A DNA stretch of 64,000 nt from Avichristensenella sp031550535 (GTDB lineage Bacteria; Bacillota; Clostridia; Christensenellales; Aristaeellaceae), in assembly GCA_031550535.1 (NCBI GenBank), contig JAVBOM010000001.1, positions 1-64,000 on the forward strand, in the 5' to 3' direction. Positions 32,367 through 40,990 of this stretch are shown piece by piece. The position numbers were made by a program, and so were the translations under genes. The first letter of the stretch is position 1. Every line of letters starts with the position of its first letter. The notes beneath the pieces were generated by a model. That model worked only from the letters and a program-made list of their open reading frames with translations. It did no database searches and was not told the origin of the DNA.

Positions 32367-33065
32367 CTACAACCCCTTCTTCGCCGCCGCGCCCCTTCGC
32401 GGAAACCTCGCGTCCGTCTCCCCCGCCTTCTCCACAATGACCAGCACGTGCCCCTCGCCGCCGCCCGGCACCGCCGCGTCCACGGCGCGCACTTCCCCGC
32501 CGCCCAGCAGCGGCGCGATCCGCCGCGCCTCCTCAACTTCCTCCGCCGCCCCCGGCCCCTTCCATACGACGCACCGCCCGCCCACGCGCACCAGCGGCAG
32601 CATCCACTCCAACAGAAGCGGCAGCGCCGCCACGGCCCGGCTGACGGCCACGTCAAATGCCGTCCGCTCCGCGCGCGCGAAGTCCTCCGCGCGGGCGTGC
32701 ACCGCCTCCGCGCGGCCCGAGTCCAATCCCAGCGCCATCAGCGCCGCCGACAGAAAATCCACCCGCTTGCGCCGCGCGTCCAGCAGCACCATCGAGAGGT
32801 CCGGCCGCGCCAGCAGCAGCGGCACGCCCGGGAAGCCCGCGCCCGTGCCCACATCCACCGCGCGCGCGCCATGGGGCAAAAGATCGACCGCCGTCAGCGC
32901 GTCGAGGTAATGCTTTTGCAGCATTTCCCCCTCCGGGACGGCGGTCAGGTCCATGCGCGCGTTCCAGTCCAGCAGCAGCGTGTGGAACGCGTCAAATTGT
33001 CCGGCAGCGCCGTCCGGCAAGGCATGCACCGCCGCGATGGCCGCGCCGATACCGTTTGTACGCAC
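32367..33065 (-). CDS. rsmG: 16S rRNA (guanine527-N7)-methyltransferase RsmG
   Basis: 232 residues, GTG start 2 nt after the ROK kinase stop. The SAM-binding loop is VDVGTGAGFPGVPLLLARP; the family segment ALTAVDLLPHGARA precedes it, and FDVAVSRAVAALPLLLEWMLPLVR follows. Methylates N7 of G527 in 16S rRNA. Usually next to the mnm genes; here it ends an operon with hprK and a ROK kinase, which is an unusual partnership. Confidence 0.93.
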   Translation of the reverse strand: MRTNGIGAAIAAVHALPDGAAGQFDAFHTLLLDWNARMDLTAVPEGEMLQKHYLDALTAVDLLPHGARAVDVGTGAGFPGVPLLLARPDLSMVLLDARRKRVDFLSAALMALGLDSGRAEAVHARAEDFARAERTAFDVAVSRAVAALPLLLEWMLPLVRVGGRCVVWKGPGAAEEVEEARRIAPLLGGGEVRAVDAAVPGGGEGHVLVIVEKAGETDARFPRRGAAAKKGL

Positions 33066-33067
33066 GC

Positions 33068-34006
33068 CTACGCCCGGTGGAGCATCGCCGCGCCGATGAT
33101 GCCCGCGTCGTTGCCCAGTTCCGCCAGCACCACTTCGCTCGCGGGCAGGCTCTTGAAGAACTTGCCTTCCTCCACCTTGCGCCGCACGGGCTTCAGCAGA
33201 AACTCCCCGGCGCGGGACACGCCGCCGCCCAGCACGATCAGCGCCGGGTCCAGGAAGCTGATAATGGTGATGATGCCGTTGGCCAGGTGCGTCGTGTACT
33301 CGTCAAACGCCTCCACCGCCGCCAGGTCCGCCTTGCGCGCGGCGTCGATCACCGTCTTGGCGTTGAACTTGTCCGCAGGCGTCTCGGCCAGGATGCTGTC
33401 CGGGTGGCGCGCCAGCGCTTCCTTGCCGATGCGGATCAGCGCCGTGGCGGACGCGTACCGCTCCAGGCACCCGCGCGCGCCGCACGTGCACAGGATGCCG
33501 TCCTGCTTGTACATGATGTGGCCCAGCTCGCCCGCCACGCCGTGCGCGCCGGACCAGATTTTCCCGCCGACCACAATGCCGCCGCCAAAGCCCGTGCCCA
33601 GCGTGAGGAACACGCTGTCGGACACGCCCCGGCTCCCGCCGCAGACCGCCTCGGCAAACCCGGCGACGGTCGCGTCGTTGTCGCCATAAACCGGCACGTC
33701 GATGTACTTGTGCAGTTCGTCCGCGAGTGGCACGTCGTGCCAGCCCAGGTTCGTGCAGAACACGACGACCCCGGTTTTCTTGTCGTAAAACCCCGGCACG
33801 CCGACGCCCACGGACGATACGTCCGCCATCGTTATCCCTGCCGCCTTCACGGCGTCTTTGGCGGCCATCGCCATGTCGTGGATGACCTCCGCATACGGCC
33901 GCTCCGGCGCTGTACGCCGCTGGCGGTGGGCCAGTATTTCGCCCGTTTCCGTCACCACGCCCGCCGCGATGTTTGTTCCCCCCAGATCAATGCCAACCGT
34001 TACCAT
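33068..34006 (-). CDS. ROK-family glucokinase
   Basis: 312 residues. ATP site VGIDLGGTNIAAG; sugar-binding loop GDNDATVAGFAEA; ROK signature GHIMYKQDGILCTCGARGCLERYAS with the zinc ligands (H, CxC, C); C-terminal LIVLGGGVSRAGEFLLKPV. No HTH is present, so it is a kinase rather than a repressor. Glucose phosphorylation is the expected role. The start overlaps hprK by 7 nt, which ties sugar phosphorylation to catabolite regulation. Confidence 0.92.
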   Translation of the reverse strand: MVTVGIDLGGTNIAAGVVTETGEILAHRQRRTAPERPYAEVIHDMAMAAKDAVKAAGITMADVSSVGVGVPGFYDKKTGVVVFCTNLGWHDVPLADELHKYIDVPVYGDNDATVAGFAEAVCGGSRGVSDSVFLTLGTGFGGGIVVGGKIWSGAHGVAGELGHIMYKQDGILCTCGARGCLERYASATALIRIGKEALARHPDSILAETPADKFNAKTVIDAARKADLAAVEAFDEYTTHLANGIITIISFLDPALIVLGGGVSRAGEFLLKPVRRKVEEGKFFKSLPASEVVLAELGNDAGIIGAAMLHRA

Positions 34007-34929
34007 GGTTGCGCCCCTCCCCGTGCCATCTCCATCAGGCGGTTATCCAGCGCCTCCGCCGCGTTGTAGCCCAGGCGGCGAAGCTGGTGGTTGCGCGCGG
34101 CGACCTCAATGACGATCGCCAGGTTGCGCCCGGGCTTCACCGGCAGCAGGACATACGGAATCTTGACGCCGAGGATCTCGGTCGTCTCCTCCACCATGCC
34201 CAGGCGGTCGTACTCCCGCTCCTTGACCCAGTGCTCCAGGTGGATCACCACGTCGATGGTCTTGGAGCGGATGACCGCGCCGATGCCGAACATCATCCGG
34301 ATATCGATGATGCCGATGCCGCGAATCTCCATGAAGTGGCGCACCATGTCCGGCGATTCGCCGGTCAGGCGGGCGTCGCTCACGCGCGTCACCTCGACCA
34401 CGTCGTCCGCGACGAGCTGGTGCCCGCGCTTGATCAGTTCCAGCGCCGACTCGCTCTTGCCCACGCCGGAATCGCCTGTCAGCAGGATGCCCACGCCGTG
34501 CACGTCGATCAGCACGCCGTGGATCGTCTCGCGCGGGGCCAGCATGCGGTTGATGTACAGGATCGCCATGGCCTCAAACCGCGTCGTGTACATCCGGGAG
34601 CCGTAAATCGGGATGTCCCGCTCGCGCGCCAGCGCCATCATGTCCTCCGGGCACTCGATCTCCCGGCAGATGATCAGGCACGGCATGTCGTAGCTGAAAT
34701 ACTCGGCAAGGCGCGCCGCGCGCACGTCCCCGGGCAGCGTGTCCAGGTAGGTCATCTCCGCGCGGCCGAGAATCTGCATCCGCTCGTGCGCGAAAAAGCT
34801 GAAGTAGCCGGAGAACTGCAGCCCCGGGCGGTTCTGGTCGGAGGACTCGAACGAGAGCTCCGTCTTTCGGGTCGGTACAAAGGTGGTCAGGCTGAGCGCC
34901 TCCACCAGCTTGGCTTCGTTGATCAGCAT
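34000..34929 (-). CDS. hprK: HPr kinase/phosphorylase
   Basis: 309 residues. P-loop GDSGVGKSE; family signature EIRGIGIIDIRMMFGIGAV; C-terminal KPGRNLAIVIEVAARNHQLRRLGYNAAEAL. It phosphorylates Ser46 of HPr (or Crh) and reverses it, setting carbon catabolite repression with CcpA. GGAGGGG lies before the ATG. No PTS gene is in this window; a LacI/CcpA-like operator is seen upstream of the BspA-type gene at 53671. Confidence 0.96.
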   Translation of the reverse strand: MLINEAKLVEALSLTTFVPTRKTELSFESSDQNRPGLQFSGYFSFFAHERMQILGRAEMTYLDTLPGDVRAARLAEYFSYDMPCLIICREIECPEDMMALARERDIPIYGSRMYTTRFEAMAILYINRMLAPRETIHGVLIDVHGVGILLTGDSGVGKSESALELIKRGHQLVADDVVEVTRVSDARLTGESPDMVRHFMEIRGIGIIDIRMMFGIGAVIRSKTIDVVIHLEHWVKEREYDRLGMVEETTEILGVKIPYVLLPVKPGRNLAIVIEVAARNHQLRRLGYNAAEALDNRLMEMARGGAQPW

Positions 34930-35756
34930 GGTGTCCCCTCCGGAATCAATTCGTCTAGCAGAATGGCGATCCCATCCCGGCGCGCCTCCCCGGCGATGCG
35001 CCAGGCGATTTCCTTTACCTCCGGCCGCGCGTTGCCAACGGCGACGGGCCGCGTGGACCACGCGAGCATCGTCAGGTCGTTGAGCGAATCCCCGCAGCAC
35101 AGCGTCGTCCCCGGCGCAAGGCCGATCATCCCGGCCAGCTTTTTCAGGGCGTTGCCCTTCGTCGCCGCCGGGGTGCTGATCTCCACAAAGAACGGCTTGC
35201 TGGTGGTGAAGCACAGCCGGTCGCCGAACACCGCGTGGCTCTCCTGAATGATCTCCCGCGCGCGCTCCGGCGTGTCGATGCCGAGCAGCTTGGCCGAGGG
35301 CCGCTGGATGTGCTCGTACAGCGGCATGCCCGCGAGCGTGCCGACCACACCGCTGGACGCGCTGTACTCGTCCGCCAGGTGATGCGGCGCGGCGTAGAAC
35401 CAGTCGTCGCCGTCGTAATACTGCGCGTACACGCCCTTGGCCTCCAGCCAGCGCAGCACGTCCTTCGCCAGCGCCAGCGGAATCTCGTCGGACGAGAGGA
35501 TTTCGTTTGTGATGGGGTCCACGATCTGCGCGCCGTTCGCGGCGATGATCGGGCCGGGCGTGCCGACCTGCCGCACATACGGCCGCATGGCGGCGGCGCT
35601 TCTGCCGGAGGCGAAGATCACCTTCACCCCTTGCGCCACAAGGCGGCGCAGCGTCGCGATGGTGCGGTCGGTCATTTGGTGGTGCTCGTTCAGCAGCGTA
35701 TCGTCCATGTCGCTGACGACCGCGCGGATCGGGGCGGGTTCGTCCGTCGGGTGCAA
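34923..35756 (-). CDS. Cof-type HAD hydrolase
   Basis: 277 residues. HAD motif I SDMDDTLLN, motif II FASGR, motif III/IV region CCGDSLNDLTMLAWS; the C2 cap is large, as in Cof/YwpJ sugar-phosphate phosphatases. The chosen TTG (35756) has AGAAGGG 5 nt upstream; a TTG six codons earlier has none. The gene overlaps hprK by 7 nt. Probably removes phosphate from sugar phosphates or pyridoxal phosphate; substrate unknown. Confidence 0.88.
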   Translation of the reverse strand: MHPTDEPAPIRAVVSDMDDTLLNEHHQMTDRTIATLRRLVAQGVKVIFASGRSAAAMRPYVRQVGTPGPIIAANGAQIVDPITNEILSSDEIPLALAKDVLRWLEAKGVYAQYYDGDDWFYAAPHHLADEYSASSGVVGTLAGMPLYEHIQRPSAKLLGIDTPERAREIIQESHAVFGDRLCFTTSKPFFVEISTPAATKGNALKKLAGMIGLAPGTTLCCGDSLNDLTMLAWSTRPVAVGNARPEVKEIAWRIAGEARRDGIAILLDELIPEGTPC

Positions 35757-35804
35757 TGTGTTCCCTTCTTTCAACAGAATCGGCGCAGGACGCCGCTATT
35801 TCTT

Positions 35805-35928
35805 CGATGGCGGAGCTGATTCGAAGAATCGGGCGCCATAAGGGGATTCCGCAGGAATCCCTACCTCGATGGCGGAGCTGATTCGAAGAATCGGGCGCCA
35901 TAAGGGGATTCCGCAGGAATCCCTACCT
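35805..35928 (+). repeat. S-family repeat, exact tandem duplication
   Basis: Two identical 62-bp units (35805-35866 and 35867-35928), each with module B (GGCGGAGCTGATTCGAAGAATC then GGGCGCCAT) and module A (GGGGATTCCGCAGGAATCCC). They occupy the leader of the minus-strand HAD gene. The identity shows very recent duplication. Confidence 0.9.
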
Positions 35929-35956
35929 CTTCCCTATAATACAGGAAAAGAACCAT

Positions 35957-35985
35957 TTGCGCAATCCCGCCCTTTATCGTATAAT
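35957..35985 (+). promoter_or_regulatory. Promoter of the short-chain reductase gene
   Basis: TTGCGC, 17-bp spacer, perfect TATAAT, 55 nt upstream of the GTG start. Confidence 0.75.
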
Positions 35986-36040
35986 GTGTGGTTGTAACCC
36001 AGTGTTCTGAAAAGGTTCGGAACACGTTGAAAAAGGGGGC

Positions 36041-36877
36041 GTGGCGTTGGCGCGCGTGGCGCTGGTGGTCGGGGCCTCGTCCGGCCTTGGGGCCGAGGTG
36101 GCGAGGCGGCTCGCGGCCGACGGGTTCGTGACATACGCGGGCGCGCGCGCGTTCGCGGGCGGCAGGGCCGCGCCCGAAGGCTGTCTCCCCGTGGCGCTGG
36201 ACGTGACGGACGGCGCGTCCGTTCAGGCTGCCGTGGACCACGTGCTCCGCGAGGCGGGCCGCATCGACGCCCTGGTCAACTGCGCCGCGTTCCTGACGCT
36301 CGGCTCGTGCGAGGAAACCACCGTCGACGAACTGCGCGCGGTGCTGGAAACCAACTTTCTGGGCATGGCGCGCGTGACCCAGGCCGTCCTCCCCGCGATG
36401 CGGACGCAAGGCGGCGGGCGTATCGTCCAGTTTTCCTCCATCAACGGCCTTTTGGCCGTTCCGTTCCAGGGCGCGTACACCGCGTCCAAGCACGCGGTGG
36501 AGGGCTGGAGCGAGGCGCTGGCGATGGAGGCGCGCCCGTTCGGCGTCTCCGTCACATTGATGGAGCCGGGCGATTGCAAAAATGGCTCGGACGCGTACCG
36601 GAAACGCTCCGCCGCCGCCCAGAGGGACGACTCCCCCTACCGCGCGCGGTACGAGCGCGCGACCGGGCGCATCCGCCGCGACGAGGCTTCCGGCATGCAC
36701 CCCGCGCGGGTGGCCCGCGCCGTCTCCCGCACCCTGTCGCGCCGCCGTCCGCCCATGCGGGTGGCTGTCGCGCGCCCCGACCAACGGCTCGCCACCGTGC
36801 TGCACGATCTGCTCCCCGGCCGGCTTTTTTTCCGCATTCTTGCCCTGTATTATGGCGTAAGCGGCCGGAAAAATTGA
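36041..36877 (+). CDS. Short-chain dehydrogenase/reductase
   Basis: 278 residues, classical SDR. NAD(P) loop VVGASSGLGAEVARRLAADG, LVNCAA strand, catalytic Ser in VQFSSINGL and YTASKHAVEG (Tyr-x3-Lys). The C-terminal extension is basic, with a hydrophobic end (LFFRILALYYGV) that might contact the membrane, as in 3-ketosphinganine or retinol-type reductases. GTG start after AAGGGGG. It is transcribed toward the acyl-ligase/ACP/oxoamine-synthase gene 168 nt downstream, so reduction of that enzyme's keto product is a plausible role (inference). Confidence 0.85.
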   Translation: MALARVALVVGASSGLGAEVARRLAADGFVTYAGARAFAGGRAAPEGCLPVALDVTDGASVQAAVDHVLREAGRIDALVNCAAFLTLGSCEETTVDELRAVLETNFLGMARVTQAVLPAMRTQGGGRIVQFSSINGLLAVPFQGAYTASKHAVEGWSEALAMEARPFGVSVTLMEPGDCKNGSDAYRKRSAAAQRDDSPYRARYERATGRIRRDEASGMHPARVARAVSRTLSRRRPPMRVAVARPDQRLATVLHDLLPGRLFFRILALYYGVSGRKN

Positions 36878-37045
36878 TCGCGCCAGCCGCGTGGCGCGCA
36901 CCGTCACAAAAGCCGCGTTTCAGCCTCTTTTATTTGCCCTTATTGATTGACGGAAACGGCCCCCCATACCGCACATGAAACGCGCACAGGCGCCCGGGAA
37001 CCACGGACCGCCGGGGTTCCCCCGACCAAGCTCCAGGAGGTAGAA

Positions 37046-40000
37046 ATGACAAGAAGCGAGAAATGCGCACTTCTTGAACAGGACATGACCCTGCGCGCCT
37101 TTTTTGAAATCGCCTGCGAGGACCGCGATCTGCCCGCCGCCGTGTGGCTGGACGGGGATGAGGAAAGGCGCTATACGTATGGCGAGATGCATGACCGCGC
37201 GCTCGCGTGCGCGGAGCGGATCGAGGCATCCGGCTTCGGCGAGGCGGGCGGCTGGGTCGGCATCGCCGTGGATACGTGCCCGGAGTGGCCGATGCTGCTG
37301 TGGGGCCTCCTCGCCGCCGGGCGGCAACCCGTGCTGATCGACCCTTCGCTGGACGACGCGCCCACCTGGCACCTGCTGCGCCAGTCCGGCGCGACCGCGC
37401 TGATCGCCCGGCGCAAGCGCGGCCTGCCCCCCTCCGTCCGGCAGGAGCCGCCGGAGGCGCTGCTCACGGCGGACGCCCCCTCCCCCGCGTACCAGCCCCA
37501 TTGGGCGGACCGGCTCGCGCTGTGCACGTCCGGCACGACGGCCACGTCCCGCGTGTACGTGTATAACGGACATGCCATCTGCAAGCAGGCGCTGGGCGTC
37601 ATGGAGGCGCAGCGCAAGCACCCGGCCACCCAGGAAAAGCTGGGTCAGCGCGCGGTGCTGTGCTTCCTGCCGCTGAACCACATTTTCGGGCTGATTACCA
37701 ACATGGTGTGGACCACGTTCCAGGGCTACCGGCAGGTGTATCTGAAGGACCGCGCGCCCACGACCATCCTGGACACGTGCCGAAAGACCGGCGTGAACAT
37801 CGTGCTCGCGGTACCGCTGCTGGTGAACAACCTGTCCGTCACGCTGAGAAAGCGCATCGCCAAGGAGCCGCGCGGGAAGCGGGTGGCGTTTAAGGCGATG
37901 TCCGGCGTGTCGATGGCTGCGCAGCGCATCTCCCCCAAGATGGGGCTGTCGCTGGCGAAAAAGCTGTTTCACAGCGTCAACGGAAACCTCTTCGGCGATT
38001 CGCTCGGCGTCCTGGTCGTCGGCGGCACGCACGCCCCGGCGGAGCATCTGAAGCTCGTCAACACGCTGGGGTATCCCGTCGCGGTCGGCTTCGGCATGAC
38101 CGAGGTCGGCATCACGTCGGTGGAGCTGAACCTGTCGCTGAAAAGCCGGCTGACGGGCAGTGTCGGCTGGCCGCTGCCGATCACGGAATATAAAGTTCGT
38201 CCGGACGGCGAGGACCCGAACCGCGGCGAGCTGCTCATCCGTACGGAGGGCATGCACACCGCCCGGCTGATCGACGGCGAAATTTGCCCGCCCGATTTGG
38301 ACGAGGACGGCTGGTACGAGACGGGCGATGTCGTGCGCCTGGGCAAAAAGGGCCGCATGTACGTGGAGGGCCGCACGAAGGACGTCATCATCGGCGAATC
38401 GGGCGAGAACGTGTACCCGGACGAGCTAGAGGACGTGTTCGCTGGCCTGGACGGCGTGGACGAGCTGTCCGTGCTGGGCACGAAGGAGGGCGAGTCCCCC
38501 TACGACATCACGACGCTGGTGCTGAATGTCGGCGCGCGCTACGGCGACGAGCCGTTCCTGATGGAGCTTGCCCGCCTTGTGCAGCAGCGCAACCGGGGCC
38601 TGTCGCCCATCAAGCGCGTGCAGCGCATCGTGGCGACGCCCGAGGCGCTGCCGTTCGTCAACGGCATCAAGGTCAAGCGCAACCTCCTGCGCGAGCAGAT
38701 CGCCCAGCACCACATCGCCTACCGCCTGCTGACGGCCGCCGGCGTCTCCAAGGAAGAACCGGTGCAGAAGGCCGAGGCGCTGCCGGAGCCGAACCGCTCG
38801 GCGGACGACCTGCAGATGGAGGAAATCCGCCAGAAGGTGCGGCAGACGTTTGCCGAGGTGCTGGAGATGGACCCCGGCTCCATCGGCGACGACGCGCACT
38901 TCATCGACGACCTGGGCGGGGACAGCCTGCAGAGCCTGGGCGTGTCGCTGAAAATCGAAGAGGTATTCGGCATCACCATCCCGGCCGAGGAGTACATGCG
39001 CTGCACGAGCGTCAGTGACGTGTCGGGGCTGATTTACGCGCGCATGCGCGGCCAGGGGCCGTATGAGTCCGAGGTGAAGCGCGAGGAAGGCGTGACCGTC
39101 GAGCCCATCACGCGCTTTGAGGATACGCCGGAATGGCAGGCATTCGCCCAGCGGCTGGCGGGCATGGAGGGCCAGAAAAACCCGTACTTCGTCGCGCACG
39201 ATTCGCCCCTGATGGACACCTCCATCATGGAAGGGCGCGAGGTGCTGAACTTCGGCTCCTACAACTACGTGGGCATGTCCGGCCGCAAGGAGACCATGGA
39301 GGCCGCCAAGGCCGCGATCGACAAGTACGGCACATCGGCCAGCGGTAGCCGTCTGCTGGCGGGCGAAAAGCCGATTCACCAGGAGCTGGAGCGCGAGCTT
39401 GCCCGGTGGAAGCACGCGGAGGCCGCGCTGGTGCTCGTCGGCGGGCACTCCACGAACGTCACGGTCGTGGGCAACTTCTGCGGCAAGGACGACCTGATCG
39501 TCTACGACGCGATCTCGCACAACTCCGTGCAGGAGGGGTGCCGCCTGTCCGGCGCGACGAGCAAGCCCTTTCCCCACAACGACATGGAGGCGTTGGAATC
39601 CATTCTGCGCGCCCAGCGGTCCAAGTACCGGAAGGTCTTGATCATCGTGGAGGGCGTGTACAGCATGGACGGGGATATCGCCCCCATCCCCAAGGTTGTG
39701 GAGCTGAAAAAGAAGTACGGCTGCTTCCTGATGGTGGACGAGGCGCACTCCGCGTGTGTCATCGGCAAGACCGGCGGCGGCGTCGACGAATATTTTGACC
39801 TGAAGCATGACGACATTGACATCAAAATGGGAACGCTATCCAAGGGACTCGGCACGTGCGGCGGGTATCTCGCGGGCAGCCGCGCGCTGATCGAATATCT
39901 GCGGTACAACCTGCCCGGGTTCGTGTTCTCGGTGGGCATTTCCCCGCCGCTGGCCGCCGCGACGCTGGCCGCAATCCGCTGCCTGCAAGAGCAGCCGGAA

Positions 40001-40384
40001 ATCATGGAGAACATGCGCACGAACGTCCGCGCGTTCCTGGCGGAGGCGCACAAGCGCAACCTGAACACGTGCCTGGCGATGGAGACGGCCATCATCCCGA
40101 TCCTGGTCGGCCGGGACGAGGACGCGTTCCTGCTCTCCACGGCGCTCGGGGAGCGCGGCATCTTCGTGCCCCCGGCGGTGTATCCCGCCGTACCAAAGAA
40201 CAAAGCCCGTCTGCGCTTCTGCGTGATCTCCGAGCACAAGCCCGAGCAGATCGTGAAGGCGCTGGACACGCTCGTGGACGTCGCGGCGGAGCTGGGCATA
40301 CCGCTGCCGGCGCGGCGAGGAACCGAAGATTCCGAGCCATCCAGGGATTCCGTAAGGAATGCCCCGCCACTGATGGCGAAATAG
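37046..40384 (+). CDS. Acyl-adenylating ligase - ACP - alpha-oxoamine synthase fusion
   Basis: 1112 residues, three enzymes in one chain. Residues 1 to about 575: AMP-forming acyl ligase (LCTSGTTATSRVYV, GFGMTEVGITSVE, YETGDVVRLGKKGRMYVEGR, VNGIKVKRNLL). About 595-690: acyl carrier protein with DDLGGDSLQSLG (Ser627, pantetheine site). About 715-1090: PLP-dependent alpha-oxoamine synthase (GGHSTNVTVV, VDEAHSACVIGKTGGG, LSKGLGTCGGY with Lys933). Such synthases condense an acyl thioester with an amino acid and lose CO2, as in serine palmitoyltransferase, KBL or BioF. The order equals the separate acyl-ACP synthetase, ACP and Spt of Caulobacter sphingolipid synthesis. Start after AGGAGG. The last 23 residues come from an S repeat. 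Confidence 0.88.
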   Translation: MTRSEKCALLEQDMTLRAFFEIACEDRDLPAAVWLDGDEERRYTYGEMHDRALACAERIEASGFGEAGGWVGIAVDTCPEWPMLLWGLLAAGRQPVLIDPSLDDAPTWHLLRQSGATALIARRKRGLPPSVRQEPPEALLTADAPSPAYQPHWADRLALCTSGTTATSRVYVYNGHAICKQALGVMEAQRKHPATQEKLGQRAVLCFLPLNHIFGLITNMVWTTFQGYRQVYLKDRAPTTILDTCRKTGVNIVLAVPLLVNNLSVTLRKRIAKEPRGKRVAFKAMSGVSMAAQRISPKMGLSLAKKLFHSVNGNLFGDSLGVLVVGGTHAPAEHLKLVNTLGYPVAVGFGMTEVGITSVELNLSLKSRLTGSVGWPLPITEYKVRPDGEDPNRGELLIRTEGMHTARLIDGEICPPDLDEDGWYETGDVVRLGKKGRMYVEGRTKDVIIGESGENVYPDELEDVFAGLDGVDELSVLGTKEGESPYDITTLVLNVGARYGDEPFLMELARLVQQRNRGLSPIKRVQRIVATPEALPFVNGIKVKRNLLREQIAQHHIAYRLLTAAGVSKEEPVQKAEALPEPNRSADDLQMEEIRQKVRQTFAEVLEMDPGSIGDDAHFIDDLGGDSLQSLGVSLKIEEVFGITIPAEEYMRCTSVSDVSGLIYARMRGQGPYESEVKREEGVTVEPITRFEDTPEWQAFAQRLAGMEGQKNPYFVAHDSPLMDTSIMEGREVLNFGSYNYVGMSGRKETMEAAKAAIDKYGTSASGSRLLAGEKPIHQELERELARWKHAEAALVLVGGHSTNVTVVGNFCGKDDLIVYDAISHNSVQEGCRLSGATSKPFPHNDMEALESILRAQRSKYRKVLIIVEGVYSMDGDIAPIPKVVELKKKYGCFLMVDEAHSACVIGKTGGGVDEYFDLKHDDIDIKMGTLSKGLGTCGGYLAGSRALIEYLRYNLPGFVFSVGISPPLAAATLAAIRCLQEQPEIMENMRTNVRAFLAEAHKRNLNTCLAMETAIIPILVGRDEDAFLLSTALGERGIFVPPAVYPAVPKNKARLRFCVISEHKPEQIVKALDTLVDVAAELGIPLPARRGTEDSEPSRDSVRNAPPLMAK
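40330..40382 (-). repeat. S-family repeat fragment inside the end of the fusion gene
   Basis: CCAGGGATTCCGTAAGGAAT followed by GCCCCGCCACTGATGGCG (modules A then B-like). It encodes the terminal residues SRDSVRNAPPLMAK and lies just before the stop codon. Confidence 0.55.
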
Positions 40385-40399
40385 CATGGGAGGTAATGT

Positions 40400-40879
40400 A
40401 TGATGGAAGGTAGCAACCTGGGTGTCCTGCTGCCGGAGATGCGGCTGGACTTTTGGGATTCCCTGTGGCATGGCCAGATCATGAGCTCAGCCGTGCTGAG
40501 CAGGCGGCTTTCCGTGCTGCAGCTTCCCATCGCGCTGGACGCGCCGTGCTGTCGCTGCGTGCTCCGGTTGAAGCATGGGGATGCGTATCTGGACCAGATC
40601 TGGCGCTACGGCCGCGACCGCCTGCGCGTGGCGGTGGGGAACCTGCTGCCGGACGAGGGCTCGGGCGTCATTTACGGCGTCTGCCGCCTGACTCCGCGCC
40701 ACGTGTATATCCTCGCCTGCGCGGCGAACGGCTTGAACCCGGAGGCGCTGATGGCGCGCGCGCAGAAGGATATCGGCGACCTGATCGAGCAGCTTGAACG
40801 GTATCTGGATTTGACGAGCGAACTGAAGGAGATCGTGCCGCTGGCATCGATCACGGAATTGGTGGGAAAAGAAGCATAA
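40400..40879 (+). CDS. Orphan protein resembling the middle region of YesN-type regulators
   Basis: 159 residues, starting 15 nt after the fusion gene with GGGAGG before ATG. It contains VLLPEMRLDFWDSLWHGQIM and RLSVLQLPIALDAPCCRCVLRLKHG, a pattern I associate with the central domain of AraC/YesN response regulators. The C-terminal half ends in a coiled-coil-like helix (ARAQKDIGDLIEQLERYLDL). Neither a receiver nor a DNA-binding helix-turn-helix is present, so it is either a stand-alone sensor-like domain or a remnant. Similarity is tentative. It probably shares the fusion gene's transcript and has a terminator at 40893. Confidence 0.6.
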   Translation: MMEGSNLGVLLPEMRLDFWDSLWHGQIMSSAVLSRRLSVLQLPIALDAPCCRCVLRLKHGDAYLDQIWRYGRDRLRVAVGNLLPDEGSGVIYGVCRLTPRHVYILACAANGLNPEALMARAQKDIGDLIEQLERYLDLTSELKEIVPLASITELVGKEA

Positions 40880-40892
40880 GGGATGGGGCGTT

Positions 40893-40925
40893 TCGCCGGG
40901 CTGGCGGAGCGCCCTTATTTGTGCT
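40893..40925 (+). terminator. Terminator after the oxoamine-synthase gene pair
   Basis: GGGCG...CGCCC stem with inner CGCC/GGCG pairing, followed by TTATTT. Confidence 0.65.
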
Positions 40926-40990
40926 GTCATCGCCGCAAAGAGCGCGGCAGCCCGGACACCCGCGAGGCGGGAGAAGGTGTGAGGTGGAGC

